From assembly GCF_010974825.1 (NCBI RefSeq), contig NZ_JAAILA010000006.1, positions 1 through 42,189 on the forward strand: a DNA stretch of 42,189 nt, in the 5' to 3' direction. The notes under the pieces are model-generated. The model saw only the letters and a list, made by a program, of their open reading frames with translations, searched no databases and had not been told where the DNA came from. The position numbers and the translations under genes are program-made. Positions 24,945-33,930 of this stretch are shown here, in pieces. Within the stretch, counting starts at the first letter, position 1. Each line of letters begins with the position of its first letter. The DNA is from Aeromonas rivipollensis. Its GTDB lineage: Bacteria > Pseudomonadota > Gammaproteobacteria > Enterobacterales > Aeromonadaceae.

Positions 24945-25699
24945 ATGTTTCTGTCGGATGAGGCCGTGCCATAGTCGGCAAAGATCTGCTCATAGCGGCC
25001 ATCTTCCTTCATCTTGCTCAACTGGCGATCGAACCACTGCTGCCGCGCCGCCTGGCGAAAGGCGAAGTGGTACCGGGTGGGGGGGAAGAGATCATGCTGT
25101 CGGATCCGATCGGCTTGATAGCGCTCGCCGCCCTCTGCTTGCCCGAGCAGTTGTGCCATGTAGTAGTAGAATATCCTCTGCTCCAGGATCACGGCATCCG
25201 TGCGTCCCAGCAACAACTTCTGAACCTGCCCCTCCTGCCTCGCCACCTCCTCGTAGTGGGGGTTCTGATCGACTATTCCTGCGAACTCTTTTCCCAGGAT
25301 CTGCCTGGCCCGCTGGAAGGCGCTGACTCGTAGCGTCTGCAGATCCCCCATGGTGTTAAACGCCGTCTTGTCGAGGGTAAAGACCCGGTTGTGAAAGGTG
25401 ATCACCGCCTGGGAGAGGTGGGCGCGGCTCAGCATGCCGGGTCTGACGTTGATGATGGCATCCAGCTTGCCTTCCTCCAGCATGCGGAAGGTCCGCTCCA
25501 GAGGCAAATAGATGAACTCGGGCTCATGACCGCTGCCGGCGAACGCCTCGCGCATGAGATCGAGCTCGATGCCGCGATCCTCGTGCGTGATTACATAAGG
25601 AGGGATGGCGAAGCTCACCCCCACTCGCAGCGGCTCGGCGATCAGAGGGGCGGCAAACACCAGCAAGATGAGGCACAGCAGGCGACCAAGGTGATTCAT
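24929..25699 (-). CDS. Periplasmic solute-binding protein, amino-acid type (SBP_bac_3)
   Basis: A 256-residue exported protein: signal peptide MNHLGRLLCLILLVFAAPLIA, then EPLRVGVSFAIPPYVI, the first strand/ligand loop of family 3 binding proteins, RGIELDLMREAF, a LERTFRMLEEGKLDAIINV segment and the second lobe ending YEQIFADYG. Such proteins feed ABC importers or act as sensor domains; no permease or ATPase gene is adjacent, so this is a solo copy whose partner is elsewhere or which has another role. The start has only a weak ribosome site (GAGAA), but the signal peptide fixes it well. The stop lies within the loop of the converging terminator. Confidence 0.88.
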   Translation of the reverse strand: MNHLGRLLCLILLVFAAPLIAEPLRVGVSFAIPPYVITHEDRGIELDLMREAFAGSGHEPEFIYLPLERTFRMLEEGKLDAIINVRPGMLSRAHLSQAVITFHNRVFTLDKTAFNTMGDLQTLRVSAFQRARQILGKEFAGIVDQNPHYEEVARQEGQVQKLLLGRTDAVILEQRIFYYYMAQLLGQAEGGERYQADRIRQHDLFPPTRYHFAFRQAARQQWFDRQLSKMKEDGRYEQIFADYGTASSDRNIKASP

Positions 25700-25820
25700 G
25701 CAGGTTCTCGGGGAAGTGACTCGTCCCGAGAATAGCCACAAGTCAGGGCGAGGGAGAGGGTAAGGTGCGGATCGTCGCAACAACATGATGAGGGAGGGGA
25801 TGAATGCGTCAGAAACAGAC

Positions 25821-25845
25821 AAAAAGGCCCTGAGTCATCAGGGCC
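25821..25845 (-). terminator. Intrinsic terminator of ssb
   Basis: GGCCCTGA/TCAGGGCC stem (25826-25845) with a 4-base loop, followed on the minus strand by T5 (25821-25825), about a dozen bases after the ssb stop. Confidence 0.88.
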
Positions 25846-25856
25846 TGGGTGTCGAT

Positions 25857-26432
25857 TTAGAACGGGATATCGTCGTCGAAATCCATCGGCGGTTCGTTGT
25901 AAACCGGCGGTGCAGACTGCGGCTGCTGGGCCGGACGACTGTAACCACCCTGTGGCTGCATATTCTGCTGCGGGGCTGCGGCCGGGCGCTGCATCGCTTG
26001 CTGGGGGGCGGCCTGTTGCGGCTGGCCCCAGTTGCCCTGGGACTGTTGACCGCCCATGCCCTGGCCGGCGCCGCCTTGCGGACGGCCACCCAGCATCTGC
26101 ATCACGCCGGTGAAGCTGTCGACCAGCACCTCTGTGGTGTAACGCTCCTGGCCACCCTGATCCTGCCACTTGCGGGTCTGCAGCTTGCCTTCGACATAGA
26201 CCTGGGAACCCTTCTTCAGGTACTCGCCCGCCACTTCGGCCAGCTTGCCCATGAAGACCACACGGTGCCACTCGGTACGCTCTTTCTGCTCACCGGTCTG
26301 CTTGTCGCGCCAGGTGTCGGAGGTGGCCAGGGTGATGTTAGTCACGGCACCGCCGCTCGGCATGTAGCGCACTTCCGGGTCTTGCCCCAGGTTACCGATC
26401 AGAATGACTTTGTTGATGCCTCGACTGGCCAT
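25857..26432 (-). CDS. ssb: Single-stranded DNA-binding protein
   Basis: A 191-residue SSB. The OB-fold (1-110) begins [30 protein letters not shown] and contains the expected [21 protein letters not shown]; a Gly/Gln/Pro-rich flexible linker (about 115-180) follows, and the acidic tip DFDDDIPF that binds RecG, RecQ, exonuclease I and other partners is intact. GGAAGAGAG precedes the ATG. As in many gammaproteobacteria it is near the divergent uvrA, but here a LuxR-type gene and about 500 bases lie between them. Confidence 0.97.
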   Translation of the reverse strand: MASRGINKVILIGNLGQDPEVRYMPSGGAVTNITLATSDTWRDKQTGEQKERTEWHRVVFMGKLAEVAGEYLKKGSQVYVEGKLQTRKWQDQGGQERYTTEVLVDSFTGVMQMLGGRPQGGAGQGMGGQQSQGNWGQPQQAAPQQAMQRPAAAPQQNMQPQGGYSRPAQQPQSAPPVYNEPPMDFDDDIPF

Positions 26433-26950
26433 AATCTCTCTTCCACCCTTATGTATACCGGCCAGGCCAAATGCCTGGTCCCATTCAATATGTCGTTTGT
26501 TTGCAATGAGATGCGCGCCACGGATGGACCTCATCTTCACGCATGTCACGGCTGTGCCAGATTCAACCGACGCGTTTATCGGCCATCCGCCGCAGCGTTT
26601 GCCCGCAATAATACCAGTTGGCGGAGATGAGCGCACACCTTCCTGTCCCGGCGAGCACCAAACCCCGCCGCTGGAGTTCGAGTAACTTACCCGAGGTATG
26701 GCCCCACCAGCAAGGGGGCGGCGGGGCAGAGTGCTGCATCGACGGCCAAGGCCTGCTATGGTGCTGGTCGGCACTACTTAACCCCCCAAATGGGGGGGGT
26801 GTGCTAGTCATTTGTATTGGTTGGAAAATTGCTGAGCTTCAAAAGAATCACAGCGGCGTCTAATACTTTTTTAATGCTGCAGCCAGGAGGGGGATTGGTA
26901 CTCTTCCTTGCCGAAAAGCCCCGACTCGAATGTGCAAGGAAGTTCTCTTG
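26433..26950. other. Intergenic region between ssb and the LuxR-type gene
   Basis: About 520 bases with no supportable gene. It holds two palindromes: CCAGGC-N5-GCCTGG at 26462-26478, about 30-45 bases before the ssb start and so a candidate ssb operator, and a C6/G8 dyad (CCCCCCAAATGGGGGGGG) near 26781-26798. I see no good LexA box for ssb. The part just before 26951 contains AAGGAAG, the ribosome site of the LuxR-type gene. Confidence 0.5.
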
Positions 26951-27589
26951 ATGACGCCCGAATACCCCTTAGTGCTGATCACCGAAAATAATGCACAAGC
27001 CAGCAGTTTCCAGCGTCACCTCAGCGAACAGCTTGGCTTGTCCATCTTGCTGGTGGGGGAGATAGAGGCCCTGCCCGAACCCGCCGAAACCTCTGCCCAG
27101 ACGCTGCTGCTGATCGATCTGGACTATCTGAAGTCGGCTCAGCAGGCGGATTGGAGCAAGGCCATCTGCAGCCGCTTCGGCGAGGCCAGTGCTGTGTTGC
27201 TCAACGCCCCGACCAGCACGGACAGGGAGCTGCTGCTGATGTGGCCCCATACCAGCGGGCTCTTCTTCCGCCAGGACAACCTGGATCGGCTGGTGATCGG
27301 CATCCGCAAGGTGTTGCAGGGGGAGTACTGGATCCCGCGCCATCTGCTGTGCGATCTGGTGGATTACTACCGCAAGGGGAGCGGCCAGCCCCTGCGCAAC
27401 CAGACGTTGCTGACGGCCCGTGAGCAGGAGATCGTCCGCCACCTGATGACGGGGGCCTCCAATACCGAGATCGCCGACAGCCTGTTCGTGAGCGAACACA
27501 CCATCAAGTCCCACCTCTATAACGTGTTCAAGAAGTTGAACGTCAAGAACCGCCTGCAGGCGGTGAGCTGGGCCAAGGAGTATCTCTGA
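26951..27589 (+). CDS. LuxR-type regulator of the CsgD/VpsT kind
   Basis: A 212-residue regulator with an atypical, receiver-like N-terminal half (about 1-130; [25 protein letters not shown]) and a C-terminal LuxR HTH ([51 protein letters not shown] region). The receiver lacks the DD pair and clear phospho-Asp context. Before the [13 protein letters not shown] occupies the place of the c-di-GMP-binding W[FLM][ST]R motif of VpsT, here with Ile and Pro, so c-di-GMP binding is uncertain. The start at 26951 is chosen because AAGGAAG lies eight bases upstream; an upstream ATG at 26930 has no such site. Likely controls biofilm or surface genes elsewhere; a diguanylate cyclase occurs in this window but is not linked. 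Confidence 0.85.
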   Translation: MTPEYPLVLITENNAQASSFQRHLSEQLGLSILLVGEIEALPEPAETSAQTLLLIDLDYLKSAQQADWSKAICSRFGEASAVLLNAPTSTDRELLLMWPHTSGLFFRQDNLDRLVIGIRKVLQGEYWIPRHLLCDLVDYYRKGSGQPLRNQTLLTAREQEIVRHLMTGASNTEIADSLFVSEHTIKSHLYNVFKKLNVKNRLQAVSWAKEYL

Positions 27590-27614
27590 GAGCCGGGGAT
27601 GGGATGATAAAAGC

Positions 27615-27630
27615 CTGTCTATTCATCCAG
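27615..27630 (+). promoter_or_regulatory. LexA (SOS) box candidate of uvrA
   Basis: CTGTCTATTCATCCAG fits CTGT-N8-ACAG with one mismatch (CCAG). It lies 55 bases before the uvrA start, as expected for an SOS-repressed promoter. Confidence 0.6.
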
Positions 27631-27684
27631 TAGTCTCTATGCCATACTGGCCCGCTCTGGTTCCCGTATCGAGCGCGCAACAAG

Positions 27685-30513
27685 ATGGAAAAAATCGTGA
27701 TCCGGGGTGCCCGCACCCACAACCTCAAAAACATCAACCTGACTCTGCCCCGCGACAAGCTGATCGTGGTCACCGGCCTGTCAGGCTCCGGCAAGTCCTC
27801 CCTGGCGTTCGATACCCTCTATGCCGAAGGCCAGCGCCGCTATGTGGAGTCTCTCTCCGCCTATGCCCGCCAGTTCCTCTCCCTGATGGAGAAGCCGGAC
27901 GTGGACCATATCGAGGGGCTGTCGCCTGCCATCTCCATCGAGCAGAAGTCCACCTCCCATAACCCGCGCTCGACCGTCGGCACCATCACCGAAATTTACG
28001 ACTACCTGCGCCTGCTGTTTGCCCGGGTCGGTGAACCCCGCTGCCCGACCCACGCCATCCCGCTCGCCGCCCAGACCATCAGCCAGATGGTGGATCAGGT
28101 GCTGGCCCAGCCCGAAGGCACCAAGCTGATGCTGTTGGCGCCCGTTGTGCGCAATCGCAAGGGGGAGCACAGCAAGCTGCTGGAGAACCTGGCGGCCCAG
28201 GGCTATATCCGCGCCCGCATCGATGGGGAGGTGTGCGATCTCTCCGATCCTCCCTCGCTGGAGCTGCACAAGAAGCACACCATCGAAGTGGTGGTGGACA
28301 GATTCAAGGTGCGGGATGACCTGGCACTGCGCCTCGCCGAATCCTTCGAGACGGCTCTGACCCTCTCCGGCGGCATAGTTCTGGTGGCTCCCATGGACGA
28401 GGAGGAGGGCGTTGCCCCCCTGATCTTCTCCGCCAACTTCGCCTGCCCGGAGTGTGGCTACTCCATGTCGGAGCTGGAGCCGCGCATCTTCTCCTTCAAT
28501 AACCCGGCCGGGGCCTGCCCCACCTGCGACGGCCTGGGGGTGCAGCAGTACTTCGATCCCGCCAAGCTGATCCACGATCCGAGCCAGAGCCTGGCCGGTG
28601 GCGCCATCCGGGGTTGGGACAAGCGCAGCTTCTATTACTTCCAGATGCTGAAATCCCTCTCCGAGCACTACAAGTTCGATCTGGAGGCGCCCTGGGAAGA
28701 TCTGCCGGTCAAGACCCAGGAGGTGATCCTGCGCGGCTCCGGCCGCACCGAGATCGAGTTCCGCTACATGAACGACCGCGGCGATGTGGTGGTGCGCAAG
28801 CACCCGTTCGAGGGAATACTGCACAACATGGAGCGCCGCTACCGGGAAACCGAGTCCAACTCGGTGCGGGAAGAGCTCTCCAAGTACATCGCCAACAAGT
28901 CCTGCACCAGCTGCGGTGGCAGCCGGCTGCGGGAAGAGGCGCGCCACGTCTTCGTGGACAACCGCAATCTGCCGGCCATCGCCGAGCAATCCATCGGTGA
29001 TGCGCTCGCCTTCTTCGAGGGGCTGAACCTGAGCGGCCAGCGCGCCCAGATTGCCGAGAAGATCCTCAAAGAGATAGTCGAGCGGCTCGGCTTCTTGGTG
29101 AACGTGGGCCTCAATTACTTGAGCCTGTCGCGCAGCGCCGAGACCCTCTCCGGCGGCGAGGCGCAGCGGATCCGGCTGGCGAGCCAGATTGGCGCCGGTC
29201 TGGTGGGGGTGATGTATGTGCTGGATGAGCCTTCCATCGGCCTGCACCAGCGGGACAACGAGCGGCTGCTCAAGACCCTGACCCACCTGCGCGATCTGGG
29301 CAATACCGTCATAGTGGTGGAGCACGACGAGGACGCCATCCGCCTCGCCGACCATGTGCTCGACATAGGCCCCGGGGCCGGCGTCCATGGCGGCTCAATC
29401 GTCGCGCAGGGCACGCCGGAAGAGATCATCGCCAACCCCGCCTCGCTGACCGGTGACTACCTCTCCGGCCGCAAGCAGATCGCCATTCCTGATGAACGCA
29501 CGCCGCTCACCGGCAAGTGGTTGAAACTCAAGGGGGCGAGCGGCAACAACCTGCGTAACGTCAACCTGGATCTGCCCATAGGGGTGATGACCTGCGTCAC
29601 CGGGGTCTCAGGCTCAGGCAAGTCGACCCTGATCAACGACACCCTGTTCCGCATCGCCCACCGGGAGCTGAACAAGGCGACCGAGTCCACCCCGGCGCCC
29701 TATCGCGAGGTGGAAGGGCTGGAGCACCTGGACAAGGTGGTGGATATCGATCAGAGCCCCATAGGCCGTACCCCGCGCTCCAACCCGGCCACCTATACAG
29801 GTCTGTTCACCCCGATCCGCGAGCTGCTCTCCGGCACCCAGGAGGCGCGTTCCCGCGGCTACCTGCCGGGTCGCTTCTCCTTCAACGTCAAGGGGGGGCG
29901 CTGCGAGGCGTGCCAGGGGGATGGCGTCATCAAGGTGGAGATGCACTTCCTGCCGGATGTCTACGTGCCGTGCGACGTCTGCAAGGGCAAGCGCTACAAC
30001 CGCGAGACCCTGGAGGTGAAGTACAAGGGCAAGAACATCCACGAGATCCTCGAGATGACGGTGGAAGATGCCCGCGAATTCTTCGACCCCGTTCCTGCGG
30101 TGGCGCGCAAGCTGCAAACCCTGATGGACGTGGGCCTCTCCTATATCCGGCTCGGCCAGTCGGCCACTACCCTGTCGGGGGGCGAGGCGCAGCGGGTCAA
30201 GCTGGCGCGGGAGCTCTCCAAGCGCGACACCGGCCAGACCCTCTACATCCTGGACGAGCCGACCACGGGTCTGCACTTCCACGACATCCAGCAACTGCTC
30301 AAGGTGCTGCACCAGCTGCGGGATCGGGGCAACACTATAGTCATCATCGAGCACAACCTGGACGTCATCAAAACCGCCGACTGGATCGTTGATCTGGGAC
30401 CGGAAGGGGGCGCCGGTGGTGGCCGCATCCTGGTGACCGGCACGCCGGAGGAGATGAGCCGTTGCAAGGAGTCGCACACGGCGCGCTTCCTGGCCCCCTT
30501 GCTGAACAAGTAA
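27685..30513 (+). CDS. uvrA: UvrABC excision nuclease subunit A
   Basis: UvrA is the dimeric ATPase that finds bulky DNA lesions and loads UvrB in nucleotide-excision repair. The 942-residue product has the family length and both ABC modules: Walker [10 protein letters not shown] near residue 31 and GVSGSGKST near 640, two ABC signatures ([16 protein letters not shown] and [15 protein letters not shown]) with Walker [14 protein letters not shown] and [13 protein letters not shown], and Cys pairs of zinc modules (CPECGYS...CPTC, CTSCGG, CEAC...CDVC). No clear Shine-Dalgarno precedes ATG at 27685; the N-terminus [17 protein letters not shown] is exact. A near-consensus LexA box lies upstream. 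Confidence 0.98.
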   Translation: MEKIVIRGARTHNLKNINLTLPRDKLIVVTGLSGSGKSSLAFDTLYAEGQRRYVESLSAYARQFLSLMEKPDVDHIEGLSPAISIEQKSTSHNPRSTVGTITEIYDYLRLLFARVGEPRCPTHAIPLAAQTISQMVDQVLAQPEGTKLMLLAPVVRNRKGEHSKLLENLAAQGYIRARIDGEVCDLSDPPSLELHKKHTIEVVVDRFKVRDDLALRLAESFETALTLSGGIVLVAPMDEEEGVAPLIFSANFACPECGYSMSELEPRIFSFNNPAGACPTCDGLGVQQYFDPAKLIHDPSQSLAGGAIRGWDKRSFYYFQMLKSLSEHYKFDLEAPWEDLPVKTQEVILRGSGRTEIEFRYMNDRGDVVVRKHPFEGILHNMERRYRETESNSVREELSKYIANKSCTSCGGSRLREEARHVFVDNRNLPAIAEQSIGDALAFFEGLNLSGQRAQIAEKILKEIVERLGFLVNVGLNYLSLSRSAETLSGGEAQRIRLASQIGAGLVGVMYVLDEPSIGLHQRDNERLLKTLTHLRDLGNTVIVVEHDEDAIRLADHVLDIGPGAGVHGGSIVAQGTPEEIIANPASLTGDYLSGRKQIAIPDERTPLTGKWLKLKGASGNNLRNVNLDLPIGVMTCVTGVSGSGKSTLINDTLFRIAHRELNKATESTPAPYREVEGLEHLDKVVDIDQSPIGRTPRSNPATYTGLFTPIRELLSGTQEARSRGYLPGRFSFNVKGGRCEACQGDGVIKVEMHFLPDVYVPCDVCKGKRYNRETLEVKYKGKNIHEILEMTVEDAREFFDPVPAVARKLQTLMDVGLSYIRLGQSATTLSGGEAQRVKLARELSKRDTGQTLYILDEPTTGLHFHDIQQLLKVLHQLRDRGNTIVIIEHNLDVIKTADWIVDLGPEGGAGGGRILVTGTPEEMSRCKESHTARFLAPLLNK

Positions 30514-30530
30514 GGGCAAGTCAGACAGAC

Positions 30531-30552
30531 AAGGGGCCTTGGCCCCTTTTTT
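30531..30552 (+). terminator. Intrinsic terminator of uvrA
   Basis: AAGGGGCC-TTGGCCCCTT palindrome followed by a T-run, 17 bases after the uvrA stop. The flanking A's are too few to make it clearly bidirectional. Confidence 0.85.
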
Positions 30553-30680
30553 GTGGGCGATCGCCGGAGATGGAGGGGCATTGGGATCCGCCTCGGCGGC
30601 GGGCGCAGACACTGAGACTGACTGAATACGGCATTGGGTCGGGCAGGGCAAGCCCGTCACCGGGCGGTGACTATGAGGTG

Positions 30681-30806
30681 TCAGTGGGCCAGCATCAGGA
30701 AGGCGAGGGCGAACAGAAAACCGAGCAGGATAAACAGGAAGGAGCCTATGCCCCAGATGGCTGCCAGGATGCCGATGATTTTGTCTTTGCGTGTTTGTGG
30801 TTTCAT
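30681..30806 (-). CDS. Small membrane protein (41 residues)
   Basis: On the minus strand an ATG frame encodes MKPQTRKDKIIGILAAIWGI and then a continuous hydrophobic run ending ALAFLMLAH, i.e. a positively charged N-terminus followed by a membrane helix or short hairpin of about 31 residues. This polarity is typical of small inner-membrane proteins. There is no strong Shine-Dalgarno (the upstream sequence is AT-rich), and no terminator T-run follows, although a TCACCG/CGGTGA hairpin does. Function is unknown; evidence is the reading frame alone. Confidence 0.5.
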   Translation of the reverse strand: MKPQTRKDKIIGILAAIWGIGSFLFILLGFLFALAFLMLAH

Positions 30807-31044
30807 AAAGATTAAATTACAGCATGGCTACATTGCTTTAATAAAATACGCTGGCCGGCATCATTAAACAACAGAGAAATGGGAATATGGGCACTCTTAA
30901 GGTGTATTTGGTTGCTATTTTAAATCGGATGTCATTGCGTATTTATATTTCAACTGGCTGTATTTAAATGATTTTCAGGTGTTATTTGTCAGTTTTTTGG
31001 CTATCTGAAGCTGCTGTGTACATCCATCTATTTCTTGATAACTA

Positions 31045-31058
31045 TTGAGCTAAATCAA
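31045..31058 (+). promoter_or_regulatory. FNR-like site upstream of ompW
   Basis: TTGAGCTAAATCAA matches the FNR dyad TTGATnnnnATCAA with one change and lies about 80 bases before the ompW start in an AT-rich leader (30807-31130), which otherwise holds no gene. OmpW is known to be FNR-controlled in E. coli, so this fits. Confidence 0.6.
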
Positions 31059-31130
31059 TAACCGTCCATTCACATCCTTTTATAGTTTTCGGGCTTACAA
31101 CATAGAAAGAAAACAAAAAGGAATTATGTG

Positions 31131-31742
31131 ATGAAAAAAGTGCTTCCTCTCCTGATCGCAGCCGCTTTTGCTTCCCCCGCCGCCATGGCCCATCAGGCCG
31201 GTGACATCCTGGTGCGTGGCGGCCTGGCCTTCGTCTCCCCCCAGACCAGCAGTGACGACGTTCTGGGCACCGGCGAACTGGATATCGACAGCAATATGCA
31301 GCTGGGGTTGACCCTCTCCTACATGCTGACGGACAACTGGGGCGTCGAGTTGCTGGCGGCGACGCCTTTCTCCCACTCGGTGTCGACCCCGGGGCTGGGT
31401 GAGGTCGCCAAGGTCAAGCACCTGCCGCCGACCCTGATGGCGCAGTACTACTTCGGGGACGCCAACAGCAAGGTGCGTCCCTATGTCGGTGCCGGCATCA
31501 ACTACACCACCTTCTTCGATGAAGAGGGCCGTGGTGCCCTGGCGGGCACGGATGTGAGCGTTGACTCCTCCTGGGGGCTGGCGGGTCAGGTAGGCCTGGA
31601 CATGGCGATCAACGACCGCTGGTTCGTTAACGCCTCCGCCTGGCTCATCGACATCGACACCGACGTGCACACCGCAGTGGGCACCATCAATACCTCCATC
31701 GATCCGGTTGCTTTCATGTTCGGCGTCGGCTACCGCTTCTGA
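31131..31742 (+). CDS. ompW: Outer-membrane protein W family
   Basis: A 203-residue eight-stranded beta-barrel porin. The signal peptide MKKVLPLLIAAAFASPAAMA is followed by HQAGDILVRGGLAFVSP, the OmpW start, then alternating strand pattern (YMLTDNWGVELLAATPFSH, LPPTLMAQYYFGD, VRPYVGAGINYTTFFDE) and the C-terminal Phe of outer-membrane proteins (FMFGVGYRF). AAGGA lies eight bases before the ATG at 31131; the GTG at 31128 is less good. OmpW proteins pass small hydrophobic or cationic compounds and respond to oxygen and osmolarity. Confidence 0.95.
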   Translation: MKKVLPLLIAAAFASPAAMAHQAGDILVRGGLAFVSPQTSSDDVLGTGELDIDSNMQLGLTLSYMLTDNWGVELLAATPFSHSVSTPGLGEVAKVKHLPPTLMAQYYFGDANSKVRPYVGAGINYTTFFDEEGRGALAGTDVSVDSSWGLAGQVGLDMAINDRWFVNASAWLIDIDTDVHTAVGTINTSIDPVAFMFGVGYRF

Positions 31743-31791
31743 TGACAAGGTTGGCCGCCACAAGGCCATGACAACCAAGCATGTCTCTTTG

Positions 31792-31816
31792 GCCCGGCTC
31801 TGTTCGGGCCCTTTTC
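31792..31816 (+). terminator. Intrinsic terminator of ompW
   Basis: GGCCCG/CGGGCC stem with an 8-base loop followed by CTTTTC, about 50 bases after the stop. Confidence 0.75.
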
Positions 31817-31942
31817 TGTCCGGCTCGGGGAAATAACCGTGATCCGGCCCCCCATGGCATCACTTATTGCTCTTCCATTGCCTCAACTTGCCGATAGCCT
31901 CTGCGTTCACCCCTTTATTTCCCAACGAGTGAGGATGTCTCC

Positions 31943-33922
31943 ATGGGTTTATCTATCGTGCAGCGGATCATCGCCGGATTTGTGCTGATGTTGCTGCTGC
32001 TGGTTCTGCTGGGCTTCATCAGTATTCTGAAGATCCGGGGAATCAATGAGGGGCTCTCCCAGGTATCGGATCGTGCCACTCCCCTGGTGATCGCCGTCGC
32101 CGGGCTTAAGGGCGCCCTTCAGGACAGCAACCGCTGGGTGCTGACCTACAGGACCAGCGAAGATGCCACCCAGTTGCCACAGCTTGCCAGCCAGTTCAAG
32201 GCGCAGCAGGCGCGCTTCCTGGCCCAGAGCCAGGAGATGGCCCGTTTCAACGACGTGGCCGAGGCGGGCGAGCGCTTTCGTCAGGTAGATGGGGCCACCC
32301 GGGAGTTCTACGGTCTGGCGGATCAGGTGCTGAGCCAGCATGGCCAGTGGATAGCCGCCCTCGATCGGCGTCATGAGCTGGAGCTGGCCTTTATCCGGCT
32401 GGAAGATACCTATCAGTGGGCCGCCGATCTGCTGTTGCAGCAGACCGCCAGCAAGCGATCCATGCGCAACAAGGCCGAACTCATCACCTCCGGCATAGCC
32501 CGGGATCTGAAGAACATCCGTCGGGCCGACGCCAAGACAGATCTCAATGAACTGGAGAAGGTGCTCGCCAAGGATATAGAGATGGCGCGCAAGCGGCTCG
32601 AGCGGGTGCTGGTGCCCGATGATGTGAGGCAGCGTTTCGTCGTCAATCTGGACAGGATGCAGGAGCTGGCGCTCGGCCCGCAGGGGCTGCTGGCCACCAT
32701 GCGCCATGCCCAGCAGCTTGCGGCATCGCTGCAAACCTTGAATCAGCAGCTCGATATCAGCCTGGTCAACAGCCTGGCGCTGCTGGACGAGATGGGCAAG
32801 TCGGCGGGCAGCATCGCCAGCCAGAGCCGGATCGGTGCCGATGACGCCGTCAGCAGTGCCAGCTTCTGGATCCTGATCGTCTCCGCCATCTCCGCCGCCG
32901 CCGCGCTCATCATCGGTTACACCACGGCGCGCAGCATACAGCGCCCGTTGCAGCTGATCGATCGGGCACTGGATCGCATGGCCACCGGGGACATGACCCG
33001 GCGCATCGACTACCAGAGCCGCTGTGAATTCGGCAGCCTGACCCGCTCCATCAACACCCTGGCGGACAAGACGGGGGAGCTGCTCTCCCAGATCAACGCC
33101 GGCTCCCGCCATCTGGTGGAGGAGGCGAGCCGCGCCGCCGAGATCAGCGAGCGCGCCATGTCGAGGGTACAGGATCAGAAGAGCCAGACCGACCAGGTCG
33201 CCGCCGCCATCACTGAGCTGGAAGTGAGCGCCACCGAGGTGGCCCGCTCCACCGATGGTACCAAGCGCGAAGTGGATCTGGCCGACGAGGAGGCACGCGC
33301 CGGTCGCAAGCAGGTGGCGACCACGCGTCAGATCACCGAACAGCTGGCGGGCGCCATGGAGGAGGCGGTCGGTATCACCCACAAGCTGGGGGAATTCAGC
33401 AACAACATCGGCAGCATTCTGGATGTGATCCGCAGCATTGCCGAGCAGACCAACTTGCTGGCACTGAATGCGGCCATCGAAGCGGCACGGGCCGGTGATG
33501 CCGGCCGAGGCTTTGCCGTGGTGGCGGACGAGGTGAGGGCACTGGCGAACCGGACCCAGACCTCGACCGAGGAGATCCAGGCCATGATCGAGAACCTGCA
33601 GAGCTCCAGCAAGCATGTGGTGGAGGTGATGGCCCGCAGCCAGGAGCAGACCCAGGGTTGCGTGTCGCAGACCCGGGCCATGGATCAGGCGCTGCAATCC
33701 ATTGCCGAGCGGATGAGTGCCATCAAGTCGATGGCGGATCAGGTCGCCCATGCGGCCCAGGAGCAGATCTCGGTCAGTCAGGGGGTGGCCCGTCATATCG
33801 CCGGCATTGCGGACGTGGCCTACGAGACCGAACGGGAGGCCCGTGAATCGGCAGGCAGCAGTGAAGTGCTGGCGGAACTGGTCGCCAAGCAGCAGCAATT
33901 GATCGCTCATTTCAAGGTGTAG
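31943..33922 (+). CDS. Methyl-accepting chemotaxis protein with long helical sensor domain
   Basis: A 659-residue chemoreceptor. Membrane helix about 8-30 is followed by an all-helical periplasmic domain of about 270 residues with heptad-like Leu/Gln pattern, twice the size of a four-helix bundle and like the helical bimodular (HBM) class. A second membrane helix (about 308-328), HAMP, and the signalling hairpin with its near-invariant tip ([20 protein letters not shown]) follow. No CheR/CheB pentapeptide (ends AHFKV). AGGATG precedes the ATG. The gene is 8 bases from a solute-binding-protein gene, whose ribosome site overlaps its stop codon, so the two form one operon; the binding protein is a likely ligand carrier for the receptor. 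Confidence 0.9.
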   Translation: MGLSIVQRIIAGFVLMLLLLVLLGFISILKIRGINEGLSQVSDRATPLVIAVAGLKGALQDSNRWVLTYRTSEDATQLPQLASQFKAQQARFLAQSQEMARFNDVAEAGERFRQVDGATREFYGLADQVLSQHGQWIAALDRRHELELAFIRLEDTYQWAADLLLQQTASKRSMRNKAELITSGIARDLKNIRRADAKTDLNELEKVLAKDIEMARKRLERVLVPDDVRQRFVVNLDRMQELALGPQGLLATMRHAQQLAASLQTLNQQLDISLVNSLALLDEMGKSAGSIASQSRIGADDAVSSASFWILIVSAISAAAALIIGYTTARSIQRPLQLIDRALDRMATGDMTRRIDYQSRCEFGSLTRSINTLADKTGELLSQINAGSRHLVEEASRAAEISERAMSRVQDQKSQTDQVAAAITELEVSATEVARSTDGTKREVDLADEEARAGRKQVATTRQITEQLAGAMEEAVGITHKLGEFSNNIGSILDVIRSIAEQTNLLALNAAIEAARAGDAGRGFAVVADEVRALANRTQTSTEEIQAMIENLQSSSKHVVEVMARSQEQTQGCVSQTRAMDQALQSIAERMSAIKSMADQVAHAAQEQISVSQGVARHIAGIADVAYETEREARESAGSSEVLAELVAKQQQLIAHFKV

Positions 33923-33930
33923 GAGGACTT

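Noticed and set aside
31890..31897. GCCGATAG as a sigma-28 promoter -10 for the chemoreceptor
   Set aside because: The -10 fits, but there is no TAAA-type -35 at the right distance (about 15 bases upstream), so it is not listed as a feature.
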